From DATLAN01 sp035527455 (lineage in GTDB: Bacteria; Planctomycetota; Planctomycetia; Pirellulales; Thermoguttaceae): 13,828 nt of DNA. Below are positions 1 to 6,002 of this stretch, piece by piece. Made by a program: the position numbers and the translations under genes. The first letter of the stretch is position 1. Each line of letters begins with the position of its first letter. The notes below the pieces were generated by a model, which was not told the DNA's origin, ran no database searches, and saw nothing but the letters and a program-made list of their open reading frames with translations. The stretch is taken from NCBI GenBank assembly GCA_035527455.1, contig DATLAN010000004.1:1-13828 (forward strand), read 5' to 3'.

Positions 1-183
1 CTTTTCTGTTTCCTTGGTTTGCCGGGAGTACTCGGCAGCCGTTTCAACGGCCTGGCCGGCATCGCGGCGTACGTCTTCGGACGTAACCTTTCCGGGCGTC
101 CGATCAGCGGGCTTTCGCTCGCACCCGATGGTCGCGGGCAACCCGGCCAACATCAACATCCAGCTCAATCGCGAGATGATCAA
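1..183 (-). CDS. Small lipoprotein, partial (3' end beyond left edge)
   Basis: The minus-strand frame is open to the window edge. It has a hydrophobic N-terminal segment (WMLMLAGLPATIGC), then a charged, helical, probably periplasmic part (KVTSEDVRRDAGQAVETAA). The Cys after the hydrophobic stretch looks like a lipobox, although Thr-Ile-Gly before it is a weak match. The start is a problem. TTG at 183-181 is the only ordinary start codon near the 5' end, but it lies one base from the AGTAGG motif at 185-190. The paralogous gene at 402-509 has ATG where this copy has ATC (177-175), at proper spacing from the same motif. An internal ATG at 159-157 would shorten the signal peptide. The gene could therefore be start-damaged or use a rare AUC start. 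Function is unknown; the hydrophobic N-terminus and the Cys point to the envelope. Confidence 0.5.
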   Translation of the reverse strand, partial: MIISRLSWMLMLAGLPATIGCERKPADRTPGKVTSEDVRRDAGQAVETAAEYSRQTKETEK

Positions 184-215
184 ACCTACTTTTTTACGAG
201 CAGACCATCGGCCAC

Positions 216-377
216 CTAACGGCGACGTTTGAGGCCTAAATCGTAATCCCCCAGGAGTAAGCCGACCGCAATACAAAACAGTCCCCAAATGACGGGATTC
301 GGGATTATTGTTGACCCAATACCGCCAATAAAAAGGACTATGGCTGCTAACAGGAGGAAGATCATTCCAATAGTCAT
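216..377 (-). CDS. 53-aa two-helix membrane protein
   Basis: This small gene starts with ATG at 377-375, 8 nt after an AAGGGA Shine-Dalgarno, and stops with TAG at 218-216. The protein begins MTIGMIFLLLAAIVLF and has two hydrophobic segments: residues about 4-21, and about 28-43 after a GSTIIPNP turn. It ends in the basic tail GLKRRR. This is a coherent inner-membrane hairpin with a positive C-terminus expected in the cytoplasm. It sits between two lipoprotein genes on the same strand and in the same run of small envelope genes, so a stress or membrane-stabilising role is possible but inferred. I do not recognise a named family. Confidence 0.65.
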   Translation of the reverse strand: MTIGMIFLLLAAIVLFIGGIGSTIIPNPVIWGLFCIAVGLLLGDYDLGLKRRR

Positions 378-401
378 ACATAGGTTCCCTTGCAAAAAAT
401 G

Positions 402-509
402 TTATTTACTACTCGTGCAAATTTCGGCCTTCTGAACAGCGGACTCTTGCTCGCACCCGCTGGACGCGGGCAATCCGGCCAACATCAACATCCAAACCAA
501 TCGCGACAT
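402..509 (-). CDS. 35-aa lipoprotein, truncated paralog of the left-edge lipoprotein
   Basis: It starts with ATG at 509-507, preceded by GTAGGAG, and ends with TAA at 404-402. The protein MSRLVWMLMLAGLPASSGCE carries a lipobox-like end (ASSGC, Cys19), followed by only 16 residues. The first 20 codons are nearly identical in DNA and protein to the left-edge gene (SRL-WMLMLAGLPA--GCE), but the charged helical extension is missing. It may be a shortened, broken copy, or a genuine very small lipoprotein of entericidin-like size. The good ribosome binding site argues that it is still translated. Confidence 0.45.
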   Translation of the reverse strand: MSRLVWMLMLAGLPASSGCEQESAVQKAEICTSSK

Positions 510-771
510 GACTAATCGTCTCCTACTTTCTTTGGAGTTACTCGCCCACGGCAACCAGTTCGGCATGGATCGTCGTTTCCGTCGCTTGAGCGTCATCGAG
601 ACGGTCCTTGGCGTGCTGGACTTCCTCGGGCGAAGGCCAGCACCCGATGCTCCTACAAAACAACGATGTCTCCCGGCAAAGCGACGAGCCAGTTCTGATC
701 CCAGTTCATCGCAATTGGTGTGAGCGGAGTGAACCCACACCTATGTGATGTCGATCACCCGAGGAGACCGA
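510..771 (-). other. Gene-poor stretch with possible gene relic
   Basis: No convincing intact gene is visible. On the minus strand a frame ending in TAA at 540-538 reads IGCWPSPEEVQHAKDRLDDA and continues for 17 more hydrophilic residues. It looks like the tail of a charged helical envelope protein, but it has no start codon or signal sequence upstream. An 18-codon frame starting at 709 stops at 653. Together with the truncated lipoprotein next to it, this suggests decay of an older gene. The longer frames on either strand here lack ribosome binding sites and domain-like composition. Confidence 0.3.
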
Positions 772-1251
772 CTACTTTTCGGCCACCGTCATCTTGAACT
801 CTTTCGTGAAGTCGGCGCCGCTGCTCACCGTGTGGCCTGTCAGCTTGACCGTGAAGTCCCCCAAAGCCGCGTCGCCGGCGGCCTTGAGCATGAGCGTCAC
901 GTCCGTGGCACCCTGCTTGATGACGGGATCGGCCGTTACCAAAGTCACTCCCATGGGCAGGTCAGACACTTCGATCGCAACCTCCTCACGGAAGTTGTCA
1001 CCCCGGTTGATCCCGATCAGCACAGATTTCTCCTCTCCCTGCGTGAGCGCGACAGTTTCAAACGGCACGCTCAGGCTGAATGTCTCGTCCGCCTCGCCGG
1101 CAATGGGCTTCTCGACGACGGTCTTCACCGGTTCGACCGGTTGCTTGGTCGCGGGCGTCGCAGTCGGTTTTGGACCTTCCGCGGAATTCCCACTGCAGCC
1201 GACTGCGGCAACCAGGGTCAGCACAAACAAGTAAACGAGTGAGGTTTTCAT
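772..1251 (-). CDS. Lipoprotein with Ig-like beta domain
   Basis: The 159-aa protein starts at ATG 1251-1249, preceded by AGGTGAG. Residues 1-19 form a lipoprotein signal (MKTSLVYLFVLTLVAAVGC, Cys19). Residues about 20-48 are a Pro/Thr/Lys-rich linker (KPTATPATKQPVEPVKTV). Residues about 55-158 are rich in alternating hydrophobic positions and end in a strand-like pattern (DFTVKLTGHTVSSGADFTKE). This resembles the immunoglobulin-like repeats found in many planctomycete secreted proteins. It is expected to be anchored in the envelope facing the periplasm. No catalytic motif is visible. It lies upstream of the small lipoprotein and downstream of DUF1328 copy 1 on the same strand, but separated from both by gaps of about 170-260 nt, so it may have its own promoter. 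Confidence 0.8.
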   Translation of the reverse strand: MKTSLVYLFVLTLVAAVGCSGNSAEGPKPTATPATKQPVEPVKTVVEKPIAGEADETFSLSVPFETVALTQGEEKSVLIGINRGDNFREEVAIEVSDLPMGVTLVTADPVIKQGATDVTLMLKAAGDAALGDFTVKLTGHTVSSGADFTKEFKMTVAEK

Positions 1252-1386
1252 CTCTGTCTCACCTTTCTGAAATGCGGAGTCGCAGGTACTCGCTACGCAC
1301 GAGACCGATACGGCTCCATGGAACTGAGGATTTCTTGAACAGGCCGGATGAATGCTGCCCGGCGCTTTTCGTGTGGCAGCCCTGCT

Positions 1387-1403
1387 GACGGCTCTCTGCC
1401 GTC
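1387..1403 (-). terminator. Hairpin downstream of DUF1328 copy 1
   Basis: There is a perfect 6-bp stem (GACGGC / GCCGTC) with a 5-nt loop, 17 nt beyond the stop codon of the DUF1328 gene. No T tract follows, so it is at best a weak or Rho-assisted terminator, or a 3'-end stabilising hairpin. Confidence 0.3.
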
Positions 1404-1419
1404 GGCGCCCGGTTGCAAG

Positions 1420-1596
1420 TTACCCCCAGATGCGTCCTCTGCGCATCCCGCCTCCTAAGAAGGATAGCACCGCGAGAATGAGGAAGACGACGAAAACGAT
1501 TTTCGCCACTCCCACGAAGGAACCTGCAATTCCTCCAAAGCCGAGCAGTGCAGCGATCAACGCGATGACGAGGCAAGCGACTGCTAACTGTAACAT
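1420..1596 (-). CDS. DUF1328 (YtjA-like) small membrane protein, copy 1
   Basis: The 58-aa protein starts MLQLAVACLVIALIAALLGF at ATG 1596-1594, with an AGGGGAGC Shine-Dalgarno. Two membrane helices (about residues 3-25 and 29-48) flank a GGIAGSFVG turn, and the protein ends in the basic tail MRRGRIWG. Length, the GFGGIAG turn and the basic end fit the DUF1328/YtjA family of small membrane proteins, often seen among stress-response genes and of unknown biochemical function. A second copy at 4729-4905 differs at only seven residues. It sits alone between intergenic gaps, so it probably has its own promoter. Confidence 0.9.
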   Translation of the reverse strand: MLQLAVACLVIALIAALLGFGGIAGSFVGVAKIVFVVFLILAVLSFLGGGMRRGRIWG

Positions 1597-2022
1597 GGTC
1601 GAACGCTCCCCTGAAAAAAGGCCTCCTCGCCAGAATTCGTGGGTTGATTTCAGCCCATGGAGCTGTAACGTGTTTCCCACAAATGCCTTGGGGCGGTCGA
1701 GGCCGTAAGTTTTTCAACGGTGAGAAACCAAGTACGGGTTCCTCTTCTCTGTGCGGGGCGAATAGAGAAGAGGAACCCGTACTGGGCAGCTCTTTTCACC
1801 CGTGAATCTCCGGCAGAATTCCCATTCTTCTTGTCCTCCCATCCCTCAGAAAACCTGACCATGAATCACCAACACGCCTTCAATTCACCCACAGATTCTG
1901 GCGAAGAGCCAAAAAAAGGGGACGACGCTCAGTTGGCGAATTACCAACAGGGCCTGCGATTCACATCTCCAGAACGTAACATGGTCTCAGGGTCGGCGTT
2001 CCTGTTCCTTGACCTTGTCGGC
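1597..2022. other. 426-nt gap with one strong inverted repeat
   Basis: The gap lies between DUF1328 copy 1 and the 71-aa gene. The only clear structure is the inverted repeat at 1731-1783. The plus-strand frame running 1720-2229 is probably spurious, because it continues antisense through the well-supported 71-aa gene. The minus-strand frame across 1650-1862 runs through the inverted repeat and has no ribosome binding site. Confidence 0.4.
1731..1783. repeat. Perfect 20-bp inverted repeat (hairpin)
   Basis: The left arm AGTACGGGTTCCTCTTCTCT (1731-1750) is the exact reverse complement of 1764-1783, with a 13-nt loop (GTGCGGGGCGAAT). Two further pairs can form outside after one mismatch. A 20-bp perfect stem is far beyond chance. 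It is not followed by a T tract on either strand. It could be a dispersed palindromic element of REP/MITE type or a bidirectional transcription end. Confidence 0.8.
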
Positions 2023-2238
2023 CTACTCGCCGGTTTCTTCCTTGGCCCCTTGCCCGAAATCATGCACCTTTTCCTTGACGCTCTGCTCATCTTCCTGGAT
2101 TTTCTCTTTGTCCACCGTGATCGTAGTGCTGGACTTCTGGTCCGTGCTGTTTGTCGAAAGGTGGAACCAACCCTGGTAAAACCCCAAGCCGGCGATGCCG
2201 ACCAGGAGCAAAACGGCCACAACCAGTAGCGTTTTCAT
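2023..2238 (-). CDS. 71-aa membrane-anchored or secreted small protein
   Basis: It starts at ATG 2238-2236 after a strong GAGGAGGG Shine-Dalgarno, 6 nt away. The N-terminus MKTLLVVAVLLLVGIAGLGF is one hydrophobic segment serving as signal anchor. It is followed by YQGWFHLSTNS and a charged, helical tail (TVDKEKIQEDEQSVKEKVHD) that should lie outside the cytoplasm. The tail composition resembles small stress-associated anchored proteins; I do not know a named family. After the TAG stop the same frame continues with a similar charged sequence (ADKVKEQERRP, then TGA), so the protein may once have been longer. It is part of the minus-strand run with DUF3309 and DUF883. Confidence 0.8.
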   Translation of the reverse strand: MKTLLVVAVLLLVGIAGLGFYQGWFHLSTNSTDQKSSTTITVDKEKIQEDEQSVKEKVHDFGQGAKEETGE

Positions 2239-2335
2239 GATAAATCCCTCCTCGAATAGTGTTAAAGAAACTCCCTCAACCTGAGGTTGGCGGTACGCAC
2301 TGTTGCCTATTCTTTCACTCTCTCCGCTTTGATGG

Positions 2336-2491
2336 TCAGAGCCGTCCCATGAGCACCAAGACGAGCAGAACGACCACAACCAAGCCTAGCCCGCCGCTCG
2401 GGCCATAACCCCAGCTTCTGCTGTGAGGCCAGGCGGGCAACGCACCCAGAAGGAACAGAATCAAGATCACGAGCAAGATAGTGCCGATCAT
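2336..2491 (-). CDS. DUF3309-like small membrane protein
   Basis: The 51-aa protein starts at ATG 2491-2489, preceded by GAGGGGAG. It has a first helix MIGTILLVILILFLLGALPA, a short polar turn with the pattern WPHSRSWGYGPSGG, and a second helix rich in Val/Leu. The opening (GTILLVILILFLLGALP), the Trp/Tyr/Gly turn and the size fit DUF3309, a family of tiny two-helix membrane proteins of unknown function. Its neighbours are DUF883 and DUF1328 genes, which often occur with it in stress-related clusters. Confidence 0.88.
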   Translation of the reverse strand: MIGTILLVILILFLLGALPAWPHSRSWGYGPSGGLGLVVVVLLVLVLMGRL

Positions 2492-2586
2492 TTGAGTTCT
2501 CCCCTCAGAAGACGGCCAACCGCCAATCGAATCGGTTTCATGTGTAGTTTCAGTTTCACTTGCCGGCGCCGTCACTGAGACGGCTT

Positions 2587-2853
2587 TCAGCGACGAGGCC
2601 AAAGGCAACCGAGCAGAAAACCGACGACTGCTGCAATCAATACGGACTTGATTGGCAATCGCCGGACGAATTGCCCGGCGTTGTGCTTTGCGTGGCGCAG
2701 TTTGCCTAGTCCCTGTTCGCAGTACTCAGAGGCACTCCCGCGCAATTGTCCAAGTTTCTCGTGGGCGCCGTTCCTTACGGCCGCGCCCATTGCCTGGAGG
2801 TCTTCGATCACCTCATTCGCCTGCTTTTCAGGCTGATCACTTGTGGTAGACAT
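2587..2853 (-). CDS. DUF883/YqjD-ElaB-like tail-anchored protein
   Basis: The 88-aa protein starts at ATG 2853-2851 after GAGGAACATGC. Residues 1-65 are a charged amphipathic helix (EKQANEVIEDLQAMGAAVRN). It is followed by RRLPIKSVLIAAVVGFLLG, a single C-terminal membrane helix, and a short basic end (WPRR). This layout matches the YqjD/ElaB/DUF883 family. Its E. coli members are inner-membrane proteins induced in stationary phase; YqjD is reported to bind ribosomes. A Cys in the soluble part and another in the helix are unusual details. It lies downstream of the YXWGXW gene on the same strand. Confidence 0.88.
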   Translation of the reverse strand: MSTTSDQPEKQANEVIEDLQAMGAAVRNGAHEKLGQLRGSASEYCEQGLGKLRHAKHNAGQFVRRLPIKSVLIAAVVGFLLGCLWPRR

Positions 2854-2963
2854 GCATGTTCCTCACTCGTTAACAGCCATCGTCCGCCGGGGGGTGATGA
2901 ACGAAGCTTAGTTACGACGGCCTTTTCCGCAGGTGATCGGGTTCATCCGACCACGATGACTGC

Positions 2964-4499
2964 TTATTTCTCTTTGTCCTTACCCTTGGGCTTGTCCTTG
3001 CCCTTGGGTTTGTCCTGTTTCAACCCCGCTGATTTGCCCTGAGGCTGCGGGGCCGGCCGTTCGACTTGGGGTTGACGCTGCGGCTGCCCCGGCGATCGAT
3101 TCACTCGCGGCTTGGCAGCCACATTGGGATCCGGCTTGGGAGCCTCGTACATCCGCGGCGGAGCGTGGCCCTTCCCGAGTTCGGTGACGGGCCTCGCCAC
3201 AATCGGAGACCTGGGAAGTGGCACTCTGGCCGGCGCGAATAGCTTGGGCCGCGCTTCGGCTGGAGCATCCGCCGCGTTGGTTTCAAGCGTTTGCCGCTGT
3301 TGGAGGAATCTGTGGACCTCTTGCCTCTGCTGAGCCAGCTTTTGTCTCTCTAACTGGTCCACCGGCTGGAATCGCAGTGGGCTGCCCTTGCTCCTTCCCA
3401 GATCGTTAAGCAGCGAAGCGACCCCGGGGAGTCCTACTCTTGAAGTAGCCTCACTCGCGTTTAGCAATCCCTGGTCCGCCCACGTGCGCGGCGGTCGCAG
3501 GTTTTCGTGATCGCGGCGGTTTTCGAAGTCCGCCTGTTGGCGATGTTCCCATCCGGGGTCCTGCCGATGCTGCCAGCGGTCGTGAGCGTAGATCGGATCG
3601 TAGCCGAAACGCCCGGTGTTGATCGAAAACCACGGATGGAACCCCGCGCCGCGGTAGTTGGCGGCGTAGTAGTCGCCGAAATAGTAGTGTTGATACTGCG
3701 GCCGCAAGAAAAGATGGCTGGCGAACACGCCCAGGTCGATCACCGTGGTCGGCGAGTAGGAAAAACCGGGCCGTGCATACACGCCCCGATCAAAATAGAC
3801 CGGCGCAAACAATACGCCGCGTCGCGCGATGGAGTAATCCCAGTAGCCGTCAACGAAGACGTAGCCGCGCGGGGCCCACACGTAATGGGCGGGTACCCAA
3901 ACCCAATCCGGCTGCACGGTCGCCCAGAAACCGGGACGCCAGGCGTAGCGGTTCTGCTGCCAGACCCAACAGCCGGGCAGCCATGTTTGGTCGGCCGAAG
4001 ATGCGGCAATGTTCGGACCCACTTCGACGGTCGCAGGCGGCTCGGGCAAGTATTCCACTTCGTTCGCCCGGGCGTCGGCCCAGTAGCCGGATGTCCATTG
4101 AAAGCCCCGCACTGATCTGCCCCAATACCCGGGCACCCATTGGCGGCCGGGCGGCAGGGCGCGCCAGACACCGCTGACCCAAAGGAAATCGCCTCGCTCG
4201 TCGTCCCAGCCCCAGTAGCCGGGGATCCACGCGACGTTGTCCCCCTCCGGTCTCTGGTCGGGCGGCAATTCCTCGATGGCGGCCGGCGGCGCCTTCGGCA
4301 CGACGATGCCCGGCTCGGGATCGAAAGTCACCGTTTCCGCAAAGGCCTCGTGCACCGGCCCGCGCGCGAGCACTTGCACCCCTTGCTCGGCTCCGGCTTG
4401 GCTCGGCTGTGCGAATAGGGTCTTGTTCGAGCCAAAGCTTGAACCCAGGGCCAGCAGTGTGCTGACCACGCACCATTTGCAAACATGACGTACGTTCAT
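2964..4499 (-). CDS. Secreted YXWGXW/WXXGXW-repeat protein
   Basis: The 511-aa protein is taken from ATG 4499-4497, which has GGGAG 8 nt upstream; an in-frame ATG 14 codons earlier lacks this site and would precede the signal peptide. Residues 1-30 form a signal peptide ending near LFAQPSQA. Residues about 90-220 hold a run of W-x-x-G-x-W motifs: WIPGYW 91, WVSGVW 107, WVPGYW 121, WTSGYW 135, WLPGCW 173, WRPGFW 187 and FVDGYW 215. A Tyr/Phe-rich region with FGDYYAANYRGAGFHPWFS follows. The C-terminal 120 residues are Pro/Gln/Lys-rich and end in tandem PKGKDK repeats. YXWGXW proteins are envelope proteins of unknown function, abundant in Planctomycetes and proteobacteria. The basic tail could bind cell-surface polyanions (inference). 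Confidence 0.88.
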   Translation of the reverse strand: MNVRHVCKWCVVSTLLALGSSFGSNKTLFAQPSQAGAEQGVQVLARGPVHEAFAETVTFDPEPGIVVPKAPPAAIEELPPDQRPEGDNVAWIPGYWGWDDERGDFLWVSGVWRALPPGRQWVPGYWGRSVRGFQWTSGYWADARANEVEYLPEPPATVEVGPNIAASSADQTWLPGCWVWQQNRYAWRPGFWATVQPDWVWVPAHYVWAPRGYVFVDGYWDYSIARRGVLFAPVYFDRGVYARPGFSYSPTTVIDLGVFASHLFLRPQYQHYYFGDYYAANYRGAGFHPWFSINTGRFGYDPIYAHDRWQHRQDPGWEHRQQADFENRRDHENLRPPRTWADQGLLNASEATSRVGLPGVASLLNDLGRSKGSPLRFQPVDQLERQKLAQQRQEVHRFLQQRQTLETNAADAPAEARPKLFAPARVPLPRSPIVARPVTELGKGHAPPRMYEAPKPDPNVAAKPRVNRSPGQPQRQPQVERPAPQPQGKSAGLKQDKPKGKDKPKGKDKEK

Positions 4500-4728
4500 T
4501 CTCGCTCTCCCGTACAAAGTTAAACTGTTAGAACCAAACAAGCCATTCGACCGCGCCGAGCGATCGGTTCGTTGTTCGAGATAGAACCCTCCCTCGATCT
4601 TGTGTGTTCATGGGCAAATTGGTTGAAAGCGTCGGCTCCGCGAAGCCACCGGCCGGAATGTCTGGCCGGGCGTTGACGCGGATTCCGTCGCGGACTTCCC
4701 AACGATGCACTGGAAACCAGGTCTCCCG
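4500..4728. other. Intergenic region upstream of the YXWGXW gene
   Basis: There are 229 nt without a convincing gene. The only structure seen is a 6-bp stem (CCGGCC at 4649-4654 with GGCCGG at 4664-4669), about 60 nt downstream of the DUF1328 copy 2 stop on the minus strand. It could be a weak transcription end, but no T tract follows. A 60-codon minus-strand frame here has neither ribosome binding site nor recognisable composition. Confidence 0.35.
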
Positions 4729-4905
4729 TTACCCCCAGTAACGGCCTCTTCTGTACCCGCCTCCCAGGAACGACAGTACCGCGAGAACGAGGAAGACGAG
4801 GAAAAGGATCTTCGCCACTCCCACGAAGGACCCTGCGATTCCTCCGAAGCCGAGCAGTGCAGCGATCAAAGCGATGACGAGGCAAGTGATTGCTAACTGT
4901 AACAT
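4729..4905 (-). CDS. DUF1328 (YtjA-like) small membrane protein, copy 2
   Basis: The 58-aa protein MLQLAITCLVIALIAALLGF... starts at ATG 4905-4903 with a strong GGAGGAATT Shine-Dalgarno. Two helices flank a GGIAGSFVG turn and the tail is YRRGRYWG. It differs from copy 1 (1420-1596) at seven of 58 residues, all conservative except in the tail. Flanking DNA differs, so this is an older duplication rather than a fresh one. It lies 82 nt downstream of csrA and may be the last gene of the BMC-H/DUF2294/csrA transcript. Confidence 0.9.
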   Translation of the reverse strand: MLQLAITCLVIALIAALLGFGGIAGSFVGVAKILFLVFLVLAVLSFLGGGYRRGRYWG

Positions 4906-4987
4906 GGTCAATTCCTCCAAAAACAAGAGGGTTTGGCCCCTTGGGTGACTTCCCGGCAGGGCGTATGACTGACAACTCAAGACAGCT

Positions 4988-5215
4988 TTACTCTGCGGTC
5001 CGCGCGGGCTCTCTTGTCAGGCTCTTCGCTCGGCCGTTCCCGTTGATTCGTTCCCACACCTCCGAACGATGGACCGGTATATCGGCATCGACCTCGAAGC
5101 CCAGCTTCACGTTCGTGCCCTTAATCCCGAGCACCGTGACTCTGAACAGGCGATGAAGGCCGTCGGACCCTCCGATTACGACGGATTCCCGACTTTTCCT
5201 TGACAGGACTAACAT
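4988..5215 (-). CDS. csrA: Carbon storage regulator CsrA/RsmA
   Basis: The 75-aa protein starts at ATG 5215-5213 with AAGGAGAG just upstream. It opens with MLVLSRKSRESVVIGG, the hallmark first strand with Leu4 and Arg6. It continues with RVTVLGIKGTNVKLGFEVDA and then DIPVHRSEVWERI, where Arg50 corresponds to the RNA-contacting Arg44 of E. coli CsrA. A few extra residues (SDGLHRLF) enlarge the loop between the first two strands. A basic tail after the helix adds about 17 residues. CsrA dimers bind GGA motifs in mRNA leaders and control translation. Its start overlaps the end of the DUF2294 gene by 7 nt, which suggests translational coupling; a regulator embedded in the BMC-H operon suggests local or autoregulatory control. 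Confidence 0.95.
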   Translation of the reverse strand: MLVLSRKSRESVVIGGSDGLHRLFRVTVLGIKGTNVKLGFEVDADIPVHRSEVWERINGNGRAKSLTREPARTAE

Positions 5216-5652
5216 GGCAAACTCTCCTTGTTTTGTGACTGATCGATTGATCCATTCCTGTTCCAGGCGTCCGCGGCGATTCCGCCGGCGAGTTGGAACA
5301 CCTGCACCATTGTGCCGGTCGTGAACGCATGCACCACGGCGCCGGTCGTCGTCTCCAATTCCGCGGCGGCTTCGCCCACCGCGACCCCGGTGATGCGTTT
5401 GATTTCGTCCAGCAGCAAGCCGACGGAGTCCTTGAAGAGCTGTCGGTGAAACTCCTGCACCTGAACGGCGCCCTCGGGGGTGCGGGACAGGGCCTTCTCG
5501 GCGGGCGACAGCGCCTCGTGCAGCGTGACGACCAGCGTGTCATCGCTCAGGACCACGGTCACGGCTTTGGGCGGATAGCCGGTTCGCCGCTCTTGGAAGA
5601 CGCTGATCGCCTGGGCGACCTGCTGCGCCATGGTTGGATCGAGCTGTTTCAT
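5209..5652 (-). CDS. DUF2294 family protein, copy 1
   Basis: The 147-aa protein starts at ATG 5652-5650 after GGGGAGAG. The core (residues about 18-120) matches the DUF2294 pattern: a basic GYPPK motif, a strand DDTLVVTLHEALSPAEKAL, a long helix, then ITGVAVGEAAAELETTTGAV. DUF2294 proteins are small soluble proteins of unknown biochemical role. A C-terminal extension (QLAGGIAADAWNRNG...) goes beyond the usual length. The gene lies 32 nt downstream of the BMC-H gene and overlaps csrA by 7 nt, so the three are almost certainly co-transcribed. A second, divergent DUF2294 gene lies at 6323-6703. Confidence 0.82.
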   Translation of the reverse strand: MKQLDPTMAQQVAQAISVFQERRTGYPPKAVTVVLSDDTLVVTLHEALSPAEKALSRTPEGAVQVQEFHRQLFKDSVGLLLDEIKRITGVAVGEAAAELETTTGAVVHAFTTGTMVQVFQLAGGIAADAWNRNGSIDQSQNKESLPC

Positions 5653-5684
5653 GGGCCTACTCTCCCCGGGTACTTGCGAGTGTG

Positions 5685-5951
5685 TTACGCTAAAAAAACC
5701 TCGATCACGCCTTCTGCCGGATTCGGGATCACATGACTGCTCACCAGTTCCCCCACCTGACCGGCCACGCGGGCGCCTGCTTCGACGGCTGCGCGCACGC
5801 TGCCCACGTCGCCCTTGACAATCACCGTCACCAGACCGCCACCGATGTCAATACGCTTCACGATTTGGACATTCGCGGCTTTTGCCATGGCGTCGGTGGC
5901 GGCCACCAAACCGATCAGGCCCTTCGTTTCCACCAATCCAACCGCGAGCAT
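5685..5951 (-). CDS. BMC-H microcompartment shell protein
   Basis: The protein is 88 aa from ATG 5951-5949, which has GAGGGAG upstream; the longer frame starting at 6011 begins inside hairpin DNA and is not expected to be coding. It shows the BMC fold: AVGLVETKGLIGLVAATDAM, the conserved Lys24 in AMAKAANV, the pore loop RIDIGGGLVTVIVKGDVG (Gly37-39), and VRAAVEAGARVAGQVGELVS, then HVIP. These match PduA/EutM/CcmK-type hexamer subunits that tile microcompartment facets. Two deviations stand out. The usual Pro-Arg-Pro-His edge motif is PNPAE here, removing the edge Arg. The pore Ser found in PduA is Gly. No enzyme of a known microcompartment pathway is nearby, so this is a satellite shell gene or has another use. 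Confidence 0.93.
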   Translation of the reverse strand: MLAVGLVETKGLIGLVAATDAMAKAANVQIVKRIDIGGGLVTVIVKGDVGSVRAAVEAGARVAGQVGELVSSHVIPNPAEGVIEVFLA

Positions 5952-5983
5952 GACACCAGTCTCCCTCTCGATCCAACGCCCGT

Positions 5984-5999
5984 GCCGCCCCACGGCGGC
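5984..5999 (-). promoter_or_regulatory. GC hairpin in BMC-H 5' leader
   Basis: A perfect 6-bp stem (GCCGCC / GGCGGC) with a 4-nt loop lies between the intrinsic terminator and the BMC-H start. No AT-rich -10 box is visible between 5952 and 6009, so the gene probably depends on transcription entering through the terminator. Confidence 0.4.
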
Positions 6000-6002
6000 C
6001 GA

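Noticed and set aside
653..709. 18-codon minus-strand frame MNWDQNWLVALPGDIVVL, whose start recalls CsbD-type proteins
   Set aside because: The resemblance is limited to the first four residues and the frame ends at once.
1720..2229. 169-codon plus-strand frame
   Set aside because: It starts inside the inverted repeat region and continues antisense over the 71-aa gene, which has a much better ribosome binding site and a signal-anchor.
4528..4710. 60-codon minus-strand frame upstream of the YXWGXW gene
   Set aside because: There is no ribosome binding site, signal or domain pattern.
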